Shown piece by piece: positions 35,651 to 48,707 of a stretch of DNA of 64,000 nt. Numbering within the stretch: position 1 is the first letter of the stretch; every line of letters starts with the position of its first letter. Origin of the DNA: Halichoerus grypus (Eukaryota > Chordata > Mammalia > Carnivora > Phocidae); the NCBI RefSeq assembly GCF_964656455.1, contig NC_135715.1, forward strand, positions 75,591,414 through 75,655,413, in the 5' to 3' direction. The translations under genes and the position numbers were made by a program. The notes under the pieces are model-generated. The model did not search any database and had not been told where the DNA came from. It was given only the letters and a program-made list of their open reading frames with translations.

Positions 35651-38600
35651 TGGCACTGACCACAAAAGACGTCCATGTCTGTCTCGGGTGCTCATTTTCC
35701 CAGTGCACGGGGAGGCGAAAGTGGCCGGCCTTGGTTCTAATCCAGTGGGGCCGGGCCTGTGGATTCTGTGGAGGTCCTTCTCTCTTGGGAGAATGACAGG
35801 GCAGAGTTACTGAATAGGAAGAAAATATTTTGCAGATGTATTATCAAGTCATCATAAGAAGCGGCCCCTGTGCTTGCCCTTTGTATTCTGGCTGTGGGTG
35901 CACATTGCCTTGTCACGCACCGGTTCGGTGCACATACCCCATCCAGCACCGCATTACAACGTCAAGATGTGTCCCCAAGCCATCTCCGTAACTTCATTTC
36001 CCTTCGGCCACGACTGCGTGCTTCGGGACGGTAACAGGCTAACACTTGTGACCCTCGTGGGCACGGCCTGTCACCGCACTTCCCTCACTGGGGTCCTTTG
36101 GCAGAAGCATGGCCGTGCGAGGTGCCGTGACAGTGAATGAGGCCTTCAGTGAGATTCCAGCAGAGGTCTGACAGGTAAGGAAAACAAATCCAGGTCTAGA
36201 ATAAATATCTTTCCCACTAAGGACAGATCATCTACCCCTCTATTATGAAAAGGGTCCATTGTAATCAACTCTCCACAAGAAGCTGTCTGGTTCCTTCAAG
36301 GAACCATATCATTAACTTGGTTGAGGGGGACACCCTGTGGTTTAGCCCAGGTTTGGCATCCATTTCTGCCACCATGGCCTTTTTTTTTTTTTCCTCCCTG
36401 AACCTACTGAGTAAGCATCAAGATGACTAGGAACAAAGATTGGCGTTTACAGAGTGGAACACAGTGTTCACACAATTATTAAATGGCCTCTTTTGCAATC
36501 GGATTCACGTAGGATGCAACTGGGCATTCATATGGCACAGATGATTTCTCATGCTTTGAGTGTATTCTGGCTTATCTAATCATACTCCTTCCCCAAACCA
36601 GTCCGTTACCTATTTTGTTCTTTCCACATTCCTCCAAGCCATTCAGCCAAGCCATTGTCCTAGCCATCTATCTACACAAGCTAAATCCCTGCTGAGGCCC
36701 TCTCTCCTCTCCCTCAGAAAGGAAGGATTAGGAAGAATTATCGCTTAGAGTTTACTACGCCAGGGGGGAAGGGGGGTCCCTTGCCAGGGGGCACAGTTAC
36801 CAGGTAAATGGTGGAAGATCCCTTTTGGGGAGGCTGGAAGGAAGAGTTGTAACTGTGGGATACCTACCCCAAGGTCACCTGGCTTCCGCTTCATGAAGAG
36901 GCTCTAAGTTTGGAAATCAGCTGAGATCTGGGAGCTGTGTGAGGGCCCTGAGTCTCTGTCACCAGATTTGGAGATTTCCTACTTACAAACCAAGTAATAC
37001 GTTAGTGCAGTTACTCATCACTTTTGTTCCCGCAGACCCTATGATAAGTTGGGCATAGCCAGAGATCATGTGGGTCAACCATTCCCGGGACCGAGCTGGC
37101 CCTGCTGCCTAGTGTAAGAGCGATGCCCTCTTTTCTTGTAATACAGATGTCCCACCTCCATCGAGGTCCTGGACTTCACTGCAACAGAAACATCTCTCGC
37201 TGACTTCCCCACTGACTTCCCTTGCCTGGACAGATTAGCAGTACAGCACATATAAAAGTCACTGCCACTTCCATCATCTGATTTGGGAGACACAGCCCAG
37301 GGGATGATGAGTCCCTGACAGACTAGCTCCAGCATTTCCATCTTCTGTTTTTTGTGCTGCTTCCTTCCTATATGCCAGGAGCTGGCCTCACCACTGCTTT
37401 AAGAGTGGGCCAGTACTGGGTCCAAATCTACAGCCCATCAAAGTGCTGGGGTGACAGTCAGCTCTATGAGTCCATGTGTTGAATGCGTGATCTCTGGTAG
37501 ATGTCACCCAAATGGATAAATTTGGTTTAATCCAAACTGCATTTGGTAAGTGGAGTGTATGCACCGTGTTTGAATCTTGATACCAACAAATAAAAAGATC
37601 ATTTTGAGACAATGGAGGAAATTTGCACATAGACTGAGAATTCAGTGAAGAAATTATTGTTCATTTTGTTAGTGGGGATAATGATAGTGTAGTTATTTTT
37701 AAGTCCTTATTTGTTACAGGTACATACTAAAATATTTTTTGCACAAAACAATACATGTAAGTTTTGCTTTAAAATACTCCAAAAAGCTGCTGAGGAAGGT
37801 TGGAAAATAATTGGTAAAGTATTGATAATCGTGGGTTCATCATTTAATTTCTCTACTTTTGTGTTTGTTTGAAATGTAGCACAAAAGTTTTAAAAAATAA
37901 TGAAAGTATGTTTCCTCCTCCCTGGGTAGGTGCTCCCCAAATTTGCAAATCAAGAAATGCCCACAACTAAATTTTTCTCAAAATGTAGAAATTTTGAATA
38001 TTAGCAAATTGATTTTTGTTAAAAAATGAAGACCTCCTCCTTTCAGGTGGAGGTGAGCTGTCCCTTCTCAGAACTCCACAGCGCCATGCTGTGCTCCTTT
38101 CTAGCACTTCTTGCTTGCTTGCTTTAGTTAGAGTACTGTCTTATCTCCTTACTAGCCCCTTACAGTCTGTGAAGAAAGGTCACAAGGAGCAGTCCTCAGT
38201 AATGTGTATTGATCAAATGGGTGTGGTATTGAAATAATAGAATCCGGGTCAGGAATCACAATGGCACATCTAAGAGCTTTTATAAAGCTCAGGAATGGGA
38301 GGCTGCCAGCCTATAAAAACCTTATTGCTTTACTGGCGATGGTGGTTGTGGCCCTTCTTTCTCCCTGGGTCTTAGCAAGCATGCCTGTGCTGTGATAACT
38401 TGCTCTTAGGGAATTATCTTTGTTGCCTTTTGCTTTCTTCTGTAAGCTTTTTGTCTTACATAGGGGGCAACTTATTATATCACAGCCTACCCACGCTCCT
38501 GACTTGTCCATATTTACTTTGGGTTCCAGCCTTACATTCTCCCTTACTAGTCTGTATTGATCAGAAGTCAAATTTGATCGCTTTCCAAAATTCTTCTTCT

Positions 38601-38892
38601 ATGTCTACTCATCCTTGTCTTTCTACTCATCTCACCCATCGAGTTCAGATTAGCTTGCTCATGTGAGATAAACCCAATGATTATCTTAATCAGAAAGGAA
38701 ACATTTCCCAGAAGGGAAAACATTCAGTTTCCTCAGCTATCACATTTCTGTGGAATCTTTATGGGTTACAAGCAAGGAGCTAAAGCATGACCCTGAAGAT
38801 CAGTAGACTTGGGGGTGCCATTTTATGAGACCAGTGCTCTAACCCCTGAGCTACAGAGCCTGGGAGTGCCATTTAAAAAAAATATGTTTGTT

Positions 38893-39106
38893 GGGGGCTC
38901 CTGGGTGGCTAGGTTGGTTAAGCGACTGCCTTCGGCTCAGGTCATGATCCCAGGGTCCTGGGATCGAGCCCCGCATCGGGCTCCCTGCTCAGCGGGAAGC
39001 CTGCTTCTCCCTCTCCCACTCCCCCTGCTTGTGTTCCCTCTCTTGCTGTCTCGCTCTCTCTCGGGCAAGTAAATAAATAAATAAAATATTTAAAATAAAA
39101 TAAAAT
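38893..39106 (+). repeat. Can-SINE, sense
   Basis: The duplication AAAAATATGTTTGTT (38878-38892) and AAAAATACGTTTGTT (39107-39121) flanks a near-consensus body. It sits head-on to an antisense SINE only about 20 bp away. Confidence 0.96.
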
Positions 39107-39129
39107 AAAAATACGTTTGTTATATATTT

Positions 39130-39331
39130 TTTTTATTTTTTTTTTTTAAGATTTTATTTATTTGCGAGAGAGAGAATGAGAGACAGAGAGCACGAGAGGG
39201 AGGAGGGTCAGAGGGAAAAAGCAGACTCCTTGCTGAGCAGGGAGCTTGATGTGGGACTCGATCCCGGGACTCCAGGATCATGACCTGAGCCGAAGGCAGT
39301 CGCTTAACCAACTGAGCCACCCAGGCGCCCT
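39130..39331 (-). repeat. Can-SINE, antisense, adjacent to a sense copy
   Basis: Poly-T and AAGATTTTATTTATTTGCGA start the element, and GAGCCACCCAGGCGCCC ends it. GTTTGTTATAT flanks occur on both sides (39115-39125 and 39332-39342). Confidence 0.95.
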
Positions 39332-39508
39332 GTTTGTTATATTTTTAAAAGCCTTCTCCTTAACCATTAAGTATTGTATTAGAGTGTTTTTAATAATGCT
39401 ACACAACAGAGGAGAAAAACAGGATTAGGTACAGTAATGATTAAATGTGAAAAATAAGAATATGGTTTTCTAAGGAGATACAAAGTTGACAAGTTGACTA
39501 GACTTTTT

Positions 39509-39606
39509 TTTTTTTTTTAAATAAACTCTACACTACACATGGGACTCGAACTCATGACCCTGATATCAAGTGTCACATGCTCCTACTGAGCCAGCCAGGT
39601 GCCCTG
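39509..39606 (-). repeat. Short older-type tRNA SINE, antisense
   Basis: The duplication TTGACTAGACTTTTT (39494-39508) and TTGATTAGACTTTTT (39609-39623) flanks a short body with GGGACTCGAACTCATGACCC. This is the antisense form of the short subfamily seen at 15.5 kb. Confidence 0.9.
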
Positions 39607-39934
39607 AATTGATTAGACTTTTTATGGCTTTCAAAAATATTTCTAAATTACTCAAATTATTGCTTGATTTGATTTTTTAGTAGTTTTATATCTTAATTTC
39701 TTATGAATATAGTCACTTCTGGCAAGCTAGGAAAGAGAATCAAATTAAGCCAGTGTAGCGCTCTGATGACCTAGGCCAGAATTGCTCAGTCTTCAGCAGA
39801 ATGATGTAATAATTGAAGTTGTTAACAATGGCGTTGTGAAACTCTAAATCATAAACCCCCCATCCACATTTTTCATTAGGAAAACAACCAAAAAATCCAG
39901 TCCTTAAAGGCATGATGTATACAAAGAACATCTT

Positions 39935-40317
39935 TCTTTTTTAAATCCCAGTTAGCTAACATAGAGTGTTATATTAGTTTCAGGTGTACAATACAGTGAT
40001 TCAACAATTCCATACATTACTCTGTGCTCATCATGATAAGTGTACTCTTAATCTCCTTCACCTATTTCACCCATTCCCCCACCCACCATCTCTCTGGTAA
40101 CCATCAGTTTGTTCTCTATAGTTAACAGTCTGTTTTTTGGTTTGTCTCTTTTTTCCTTTGTTCATTTTGTTTCTTAAATTCCACATATGAGTGACATCAT
40201 ATAGTATTTGTCTGTCTCTGATTGACTTATTTCACTTAGCATTTTACCATGTTGTTGCAAATGGCAAGATTTCATTCTTTTTCATGGCTGATATTCCATT
40301 GTGATATTCCACATCTT

Positions 40318-40349
<32 letters not shown>

Positions 40350-40822
40350 GTTTTACTTATTTGCGAGAGAGAGAATGAGAGACAGAGAGCATGAGAGGGA
40401 GGAGGGTCAGAGGGAGAAGCAGACTCCCTGCCGAGCAGGGAGCCCGATGCGGGACTCGATCCCGGGACTTCAGGATCATGACCTGAGCTGAAGGCAGTCG
40501 CTTAACCAACTGAGCCACCCAGGCGCCCTATTCCACATCTTCTTTATCTGTTCATCTATCGACGGACACTTGGGCTGCTTCCATAATTTGGCTATTGTAA
40601 ATAATGCTGCAATAAACATAGGAGTGCACATATCCTTTCAAATTACTGTTTTCATATTCTTTGTGTAAATACCCAATAGTGCAATTACTGGATCATATGG
40701 TAGTTCTTTTAACTTTTTGAGGAACTCCATACTGTGTCCCACAGTGGCTGCACCAGTTTGCATTCCCACCAACAGTGCATGAGGGTTCCTTTTTCTCCAC
40801 ATCCTCACCAATACTTGTATAT
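39935..40822 (-). mobile_element. 5'-truncated carnivore L1 3' end, antisense, carrying a SINE
   Basis: It runs from TTAAATCCCAGTTAGCTAAC through TGATAAGTGTACTCTTAATC, AATGGCAAGATTTCATTCTT and ATCTATCGACGGACACTTGG to GGTTCCTTTTTCTCCACATC. Flanks AAAGAACATCTT (39923-39934) and AAAAAACATCTT (40823-40834) look like the target-site duplication. No ORF2 frame survives. A Can-SINE splits it. Confidence 0.9.
40321..40529 (-). repeat. Can-SINE inserted in the L1
   Basis: The perfect duplication ATTCCACATCTTCTT (40306-40320 and 40530-40544) lies in L1 sequence. Its long poly-T tail runs to 40346. Confidence 0.97.
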
Positions 40823-40926
40823 AAAAAACATCTTGATCTACAAAGGACATAATGACCCAAATTGTACACTGGCCAACCTGTCTGAGCCCATTAGAGCCGG
40901 CTAATGATTGGTGGAAGGAGGAAGTA

Positions 40927-41261
40927 CAGTTGACCTTGAATAATGTGGGGGTTAGGGGCATGCCCCCACACCCACCCTGCACAATCCAAAATCTGTGTGT
41001 AACTTTTGGCTCCCCCTGCTAATAGCCTACTGTTGACCAGAAGCCTTCTTGGTAACATAAAGCAGTTGATTAACACGTATTTGGTATGTTATATGTATTA
41101 TATACTGCATTCTTACAATAAAGTAAGCTAGAGAAAAGAACGTGTTATTAAGAAAACCATAAAGAGAAAATACATTTACAATACTGCACTGTATTTATTG
41201 AAAAAATCTGTGTATAAGTGGAGCCACCCAGTTCAAATGCATGTTGTTCAGGAGTCAGATG
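40927..41261 (+). mobile_element. Tigger-family (MER28-like) DNA transposon remnant
   Basis: CAGTTGACCTTGAATAATGT at the left, preceded by TA, and TTCAAATGCATGTTGTTCAG near the right form the imperfect terminal inverted repeats. AATAGCCTACTGTTGACCAG lies inside. It is nonautonomous, without a transposase frame. Confidence 0.8.
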
Positions 41262-41959
41262 TGTCTTGAAAACCTGCGCTGAGGGATTAAAAAATTCCCG
41301 GTTCTGGTGTCAATAAGAAAGCAAGTAAAAAATAGTACAGACTGCACTCACATTGATCATGGGTCTTACCAGGGGCTACCCCTAGAAAACAAAGATAAGT
41401 GAAGAATAAGATAATGTAGAAATTTTCAAAATAAATTACTTAGTGATAAATCCGACATACTGCTTTTTTCGCTTTGGTACAGAATAAATTGAGGACTTTT
41501 TTAGAGAAACATTCAACCCTGAAAAGGTGACGGCAGTGGTGTCTACCACTGAATAAGCTCCTGCTTCCCAGTTAACGTTGCTGTTCTTCCACTGCGCATA
41601 TCCCTGTGGAAACGTTTGTGGAAACCTCATGTCAGGCCAGGAGATGGAAAGGAGAGCTTATCCTAGTTAGCGCGTTACAAGCTCAGTTAATATCTTTTGG
41701 GGTAGTCCCCACTGGCCAGCACAATGTGGTCGAACACCTGCTAACTGCCCATAGGCATTGGCTTCTGCCCAGGGCCTTAAAGCTGGGTTCAGCCCCCTCT
41801 GTGACTTCTCCTCGCAGAGGTGGGTGCTGGTCCTCCGCGAGTAGCCCCAGGAGGCTCGGGGTGCCCAATAGGCGTTCTGCCGGGGTGAATCCCGCAGCAA
41901 CACCGGGAGTTCTCCTTGCTGAATCACTGATCATGTGAAAGGCTCAAGCAGAAACGATG

Positions 41960-42215
41960 GGGCGTGGCTGCCTCTTAGGGGAGCCTAATAGGGGCTCTTC
42001 TGAAGCTGAGGTCAGCGTGCCTGCAGCCGCGCCTGCACCGGGGCGGACCCAGCCCGGAGCCCAGGGGGCTGGAGAGGCACCCCCGGCCACGTGGCCGGGC
42101 GGTGCACGCGGCCGCTGTCCCCGCATCCTGCCCCCACAACTTGCCCCGCAACGGCCACCCCCAGAACGGCCCCCAGGCCTTGCTTGCCTGCGTCTGCGGC
42201 ATGTTTCCTACACAG
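41960..42215. promoter_or_regulatory. CpG-dense intronic patch, candidate regulatory element
   Basis: Roughly 20 CpG dinucleotides are packed into about 220 bases, in contrast to the AT-rich intron around it. It contains a CACGTG E-box (42088-42093), GCGGCCGC (42107-42114) and several GC-box-like CGGGGCGG stretches. A 98-codon frame across it on the + strand has no recognisable protein similarity and is probably a by-product of base composition. It may be a small CpG island, alternative promoter, enhancer or an exon I do not know. Confidence 0.45.
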
Positions 42216-44214
42216 ATTTAAGGTTGGTTTGTCTAAAAGAAAAAGTGTACTAAGACATCGACAGCTGTCTTGAAAGCCAGGTGATTTTTAAATCCCCAGT
42301 GGGGATTATTACTCAGGGGTGACATTATTTCCATGTCTTCAACTTCTCTTTCTTCAATTTGATTTTGTACTGAATGTATTTGCTCAGAAACGGAAAAGAT
42401 TTCCTTAGATGTATTTATCTACTTTTCCCCATTGAGGAACTGGTATTGGTTGTAAAAGCAAGTTTATTCAGCCTTATTGTGCAGTTGATACGACTGGTAT
42501 TATTGGTGAGTGATATAGGCTGTGCCATTATGACATAATCAAACAGTGATATTTCAGGAAATGCCCAAGGTGCTCTGAAACTCTCAGAGTTGGGCTTTTA
42601 ATATGCTCTTGGTTTAGGAGATACCTCATTTGCATTGACCCACTTAATAAATGTATGTGATGTTGTATATCTTGTTATCTCTGTAGCTCTGCCCTATTAT
42701 GAGTGAGGCGCTGCTAGAGGCTGGGTGGTCCCAAGGAAGCCAGAGACTGTTCTCATAAACCTCCAGTGTGCTATAGGGACTTGTAAAGCCATTGCAAGGA
42801 TAAAGGAGCTCCGGGTGTAGGGAGAGCATGCAAATCAGATCTGGGGAGTCCCAAGACTTCCTGGAGAAAATGACATCCAAGTTGAGGATTTGTTACTGAA
42901 CCAATGTGGGTCTGCTCCTTGGCGAGAAATAGACTGACTACAGCAAGTGGAGTGGCCTCACAAGGTTATCTTTATTTATAGTAAATAAGGAGGACACAGG
43001 ATAATTTCCAAAGCCATGCCTCCCCACACGGGTAAGCAGGCTCCTTCTCTTGGAGTTTGGGATGAATATTCAAAGGGGAGACCTTATCCTTGCATGTAAT
43101 GGAGAGGCATAAAGTTACACATGCGGACTCAGAAAACATGCCCATACCTATATTGTATGTTATGCTAATGAAGCTTATGCCCCTCCCAGAGCAGGGATTT
43201 TAACATAATGTCCTGAGGTAACTGTGGGGCACTTTCATCTTCACAGACTAGTCCTGCTTCAGGCCCAGGGAAGGTGGTCATCCTCCAAATGTTTCTTTTC
43301 CTGTTCCAGCAATTAGTTAGCTAGTTTCTAAAAGATAAAATTGATAGGCACAGTCTTCTAGGAGTTTGCTGGGCCCAGGGAGTCTCGCAGGTGACAATGT
43401 GAAGGATGAATAGAAGTTAGATTAGGTTTGTTGTTAGGGGAAGGTGTATTCCAAGAGAGGGAACAGCATATGCAAAGGGTGGAAGCCAGAGAAAGGAGAG
43501 CACATTTGGGAAACTGAGGTTAGGGATGCCCAACAGAAACTTTCTTACCCCATCCGCAGGCCTCTCAGATTCAGGGTGTCCTGCATGTGCTGACTGATGC
43601 CTGCAGCATGATGAGTGCTTGCCTTAGTAGGCTGCTCATTCGGTACTGCTTGAGTTGTATCCCTACCAGGAGTCAAGGGCATGCCTCCAAACCCATTTAT
43701 GGCAGCTGTATTTATTATTATAATTATAGATCTTACTTAGATATACAAACAAATGAAATGTAAGACTGAAGAGACAACTGTGAAAACTAAGCTGAATACT
43801 TTGTAGAGATTCAATAAAGGTGAATTGCCAAAAAATTATTTTCTGTCCAATTGGATGAGAATTGATAGCTGTAAAAAAAAAAAAAGAAAAAAGAAAAATC
43901 GAAGAATCTTTACTCAGAATGCTTCACAAGTGTCTCTGGTTATTATTGTACTTGAAAGAAACCAGAACTGGAAATCACAGTTGACACATTCTGGTGTGAC
44001 CTAGGCAAGAAAGAATGCAGAGTTCCAGTCAGATGATCATACCCGAAGACCTCTGGTCCTTTGTGATAACAAAGATGAACCCATTGCACTTTTATATGTT
44101 TTAAGTTAAGATGTTTATGGCATAAATGCAGGTGTGATGTTTTTGACTTAGGGCTTTCAGGCAGCCTGACTGCACCTATGGGAGAACCCCTTCAGTGGGT
44201 CTCCTCGCTGTAGC

Positions 44215-44400
44215 AGGAGGAGGTGAGGGAAGGATTGGAGTGTTGAGAGATGAGTCTAGACCAGAGATCAGAGGTAAGGAGTCTGCCCATTCTGGGCTTC
44301 CAGGTGAGGGGATTAGACTAGCCCAGGGGGCAACTAGGAGCCATAGTAGGGTTTTAAGTGGAGTGAGGTGATCAGATTTGCATTTTACAGACATGGCTGG
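44215..44400 (-). repeat. L2-like fragment
   Basis: GGAGCCATAGTAGGGTTTTA followed by GAGGTGATCAGATTTGCATT resembles the complement of L2. Confidence 0.5.
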
Positions 44401-44483
44401 CTAGATTGTGTCCTTCCTGGAGACAGGAAGAGTCTGTTGCTAAATCAAGTGGACAGAGCCCTGATCTAAGAACATGACCATAA

Positions 44484-44689
44484 GTCGAGGTGCCTGGGTG
44501 GTGCAGTCCATTAAGCCTCTGACTCTTGGTTTCGGCGCAGGTCATGATCTCAGGGTCCTGAGATCAAGCCCTGTGTTGGGCTCTGCACTTAAGGCTTAAG
44601 ACTCTCTCTCCCTCTGTCCCTCCCCACCTGCATGCTCATGCTTGCACTCTCTCTCTCTCAAAATAAATAATCTTTAAAAAGAGAGAAGA
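44484..44689 (+). repeat. Can-SINE, sense, older copy
   Basis: GAACATGACCATA (44470-44482) and GAACACGTGACCATA (44690-44704) flank a body starting GAGGTGCCTGGGTGGTGCAG. Confidence 0.93.
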
Positions 44690-45859
44690 GAACACGTGAC
44701 CATAGTCCTGGAGAAATGAAAACTTGGAGGTCCAGCCAGTTGGATGTTTTGGGTGCTGAAATCCAGGTGCCTGGGTAATGGGGAGCATAGGAGAAAAGCA
44801 TATGAATGGGAGACTTGTTTCCATTCCAGGCATGTTGAATTGGAGGCACAGGTGGGACAGCCAAGTGAAGATGTTCTCACCATGCCCTTCATCATAATAG
44901 TCTGATATTGGGGAGGAAGACCCAGGAGAGAAGACTTGAAAGTCCTCAGCAAATGAGTGGTTGTTCTTAAGGCTATTGGAAGCAGTGTTATCATCCAGGG
45001 TGTGTATGAAAAATTACAAGAGGACCAGCAACATTTGGGGACCAGTAAAGGAAAACAAAATCCACAAAGAAGATAGGAAAGGAATGGCCAGACTGCTAAG
45101 TGGTTTCCCAGATGTCAGAGGAAGCCCGGCTTCAGGGACGGAATGGTTAGCAAGGTCACATATAGCCAGAGTGAAGTTGGGCATTCTGAAAGATACACAT
45201 TGGATTTGCGGCAAGGAGGAGGACAGTGTTGACCTTGATTGGCAAAGGCAGCTTGAGTTCACTGGGAGGGCAGAGCCAGAATGCAGCAGGAGGGTGGCTG
45301 CAAGGCCGTGGGGGAAGTCAGGACTTTAAGTTTTAGTACAGAGGTGTTTTATCAATTTTGTTTCTTGTTTCCCTTAAATGTTAGGGCTAATTAAAAAACT
45401 TTTGTCTTGCTACCTTATTAAAAAATTATTTTGGCTTTACAGTATCTGAAAGCTCATTGATACAGATGGGTCTGTGTTTATTTTTACTAAATGTTTTTGA
45501 AAGAAATAGTAATATTAGGTATGCATCAGGAAGTTCCATTCCTTGATTTAGGGTTATGAAATAATACCCCAACATTAAGGAGGTGGAGGAAATTTAATCA
45601 GAAGAGTTTATGCCATTTTAACTCTTGATTTTTTAATTAAATAAGTTGTAAGAAATTACTGAAGCAATTTTTTTGAAAAGTCATGTGATGAAGTTAATAA
45701 ATTTATTAAAACACTTCAGATTTATTCTTTTACCTGGTCAAAACAAAGAAAATACGTTTTTTCCCTTTGCCTTAATTTGCTGCTGTTGATCCTCTTTCTA
45801 ATTTGTTATTCTAATTACTGTTATGAAAGTTAATTTTCTCATTGATAGATCTTTGGGTC

Positions 45860-46025
45860 AAAAAACAGAATTGAATCCTAATCCTGTTGACTAGCTATGT
45901 GACCTTAACCTCAGAGTCTTAATGTCCTCCTTTGTAAAAGGAAATATTAATGTTCTGTACCCCACGGATGTGTGAGAACAACGTGGTGCACAGTAAATAT
46001 GTAGCAAATATTAGCTGTCATTCCT
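45860..46025 (+). repeat. MIR SINE fragment
   Basis: ATTGAATCCTAATCCTGTTG, CTAGCTATGTGACCTTAACC and ATATGTAGCAAATATTAGCT follow MIR order. Confidence 0.75.
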
Positions 46026-46209
46026 GCAAAAAGCCAGAGGGATGTATTCGTTACACAGGGGACAAGTAGTGAGGACCAGTGGTCCATGTTTATTGCCAGA
46101 GTTCTGAGTTACTTATTTGACTGCACTAACCAGCAGTTTAACCTTAGACAAGTCACTTAATCCAATGAGTAAAGCCCTAGAGCACTAGAAGTCTTTATGG
46201 AACAATATT

Positions 46210-48530
46210 CTGTTTAATTATTATCCAAATATAGGTTAAGCAAATTTAAAATGCATACACTCAGGTTATTAGCAAAAGAAAAAACTAGAAAGAATTTTTT
46301 CTGTTGATTCTCTTGACCCAAGATTTTAGGCATTATCTAAGGATGTTCCAAAGTATCACTTAGAGACTACACCAAGTTTTTTGTTAAAGCAAAAGAGAAA
46401 AAGAAACACAAAGCAAGTGTTAAGGCGTATGTGATGCCTTGAAGTTATTATAACCACGCCATTAAACCTTTTTGTCTGATCTCTTATTGTTTGGATTATC
46501 TTTCTGCGCCTGCTTCTCAAAAGTTTTCTTTCAATAATGAATCAGAGAGAAAATACAAAATCAGATCTTGTTTGCTTAGCACCTACTGAGAGTGATAGTA
46601 ACAGTTCTTGGGAAAGCAGGTTTGAAGAATTGGGGATAGCGAGTTTTGGTTGTCGTGTGGACGTCATGAGTCTGGTCTAGTTCTCTTCTCTCCATCCCAC
46701 TTTTATACTCTATTTCCAAGGGACACTGGGCATTGCTTGTATTTATTTGTGAAACAGGATGACTTAGTTCACTTGTCTTTAGGCACGTACTTGCAGGAAA
46801 AATGTTTTCCTGCCTGCTAACACTGAGCACGTTAAAAATCTCTCTTCTGACCATGCTGTGAGACAGTGTGGATTCCACAGTCAGAGGAATTTAGAAATTA
46901 TTCCGTATACAGGAACAAGTATTACAAACATGGACATCAATGCCTTGAACCACAGTCCCTGCAAGTTTTAGACATGCTCTTAGCTCCAATGGGAGTTTTA
47001 TCTGTGCTGGTATTTCATGCCTTAATCACTGCCTATAATCAGGATTTTTTAAGAAGGAACTTAATGTTTTAGTCTGTCTCAGAAAAATAACAAAGCTTTT
47101 CACCTTTTCCCAGCAAATTCTTGAAATTGTTATCATCTTAACAGTTCAAACATTCTCAGTTCTAAAACTTGGATTTGTTCACATCTTTCTAGGATTAAAA
47201 AAAAAGTAAAAAGTCTTTAAAATATCCTGTGTCCAATACAAGTTTCAGAAATTGGATTTTAAAAGTAGAAGAAAGAATATTACAAGTCACAAAGGAGAGC
47301 CAAGAGATCTAAACATGTAGCAAACAACCACACAGTGCCTGTACTCTGTGCATGCTGTTTTTCCCAAAGCTGAATCCAACAAGGCTTAACACTACGCAGA
47401 CCTTCTTCCTCCCTCAGTTCAGCAAGATTTCAGTTGTAAGTAGTGTAGCTGGCACCGAGACCGGATCGGGCTGACTTGGAAGCCCAGATTGCTTCCTTTC
47501 TACCCGCTGTCTTGCAGGTGCTATACAAAACACAAAATGATTTTTTTTTATGTGTACAGAAGTATACCTGTGTGTCGGCTTTTAAGATCATGCCCTAATA
47601 ATTGCCTTTAATTAAAACAAAAGAAGAAAGGGAAATTCATCCAGTATCTATTTTGCTCTTGTTGTTGAAACCTGCTCAGTCTTGAGGACGCAAAGACAAA
47701 TACATAAATACAGAGCAGACATGAAATATGTACTAGGTCCAGAAGGATGAAAAAAAAACCCACAAAAACATGTTGTTTACAGAAGATGGGAGAAGCAGAG
47801 GTCTTAAAATGAAGACCTTACTTTTCTTTTAAAGGGCAATTTTTATTTGTTTCTGAATTAGTCTAAACATTGTGATAAACAGTGCCCAGGATCAATGTCT
47901 TTTTTGGAGAGGTTGGGGCATGGAGTAGGGGCACGTGGGAGGGTTTTTAAGCCCCTGAGAAAATTTTCCATCGTCTTGTGTGTTTGAGTCTGCGTTACCA
48001 CAGACTGAAAAGCAGTAGCTTTGAAAACACAAAGAGAGGCACATTGACATCCTCTGTATCGTCAAGTGTGCACTGGGTGGTTCTCACCCAGCAGCTTCTT
48101 ATAACTCGGGCTCCACTTCCTGTGTGCTCTATGTGACAGGGTCCTCCCCTTCTGTGGTGAGGAGCCCGGCTGCCGAAGGATGTTTCAGTAAGACCTCAGT
48201 TGAGCCTGCCTTAGCCATACACGAGCAGGCAGCATATACAAGTTTCAGAAATTGGTTATATTTTCTTATATTTCTCTGGAAAATAGCATAACTGGTCTGT
48301 AGATGAATAATACGGCTTGTTTATTGTGATTAAATCCATTCAGAATAAAGGGATCCCTCTGGATACTCAGTTATTTGTGCTAGTGGACAAGGGAGCATTG
48401 GTTTGAATAACTGATAGCAAATGTAGCAAATTAGTTCCTGTTAAGGAGTCCCCCATTCCAGCTTTAGGAACTGCGGCCCCGTATCAGCAATGGAGAAGAG
48501 CAAGTGAGTGTACACAGAACACATGCTGCA
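46210..48530. other. Repeat-poor intronic block
   Basis: I see no SINE or LINE in about 2.3 kb. The open frames are short and unconvincing, without plausible splice contexts or recognisable products. Confidence 0.5.
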
Positions 48531-48707
48531 GGGGTGCCTGGGTGGCTCAGTCAGTTAAGCGTCTGCCTTCAGCTCAGGTCATGATCCTGGGGTCCTGGGA
48601 TCGAGCTCCGCATCAGCAGGGAGTCTGCTTCTCCCTCTCCTTCTGCCCCTCCCCCTGCTTGTGCTCTCTCTTTCAAATAAATAAATAAAATCTTAAAAAA
48701 AAAAAAA
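48531..48707 (+). repeat. Can-SINE, sense, internally shortened
   Basis: GGGGTGCCTGGGTGGCTCAG begins it and an A-tail after AAATAAAATCTTAAA ends it. The segment around GAGCTCCGCATCAGCAGGGA lacks part of the usual body. Confidence 0.94.
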
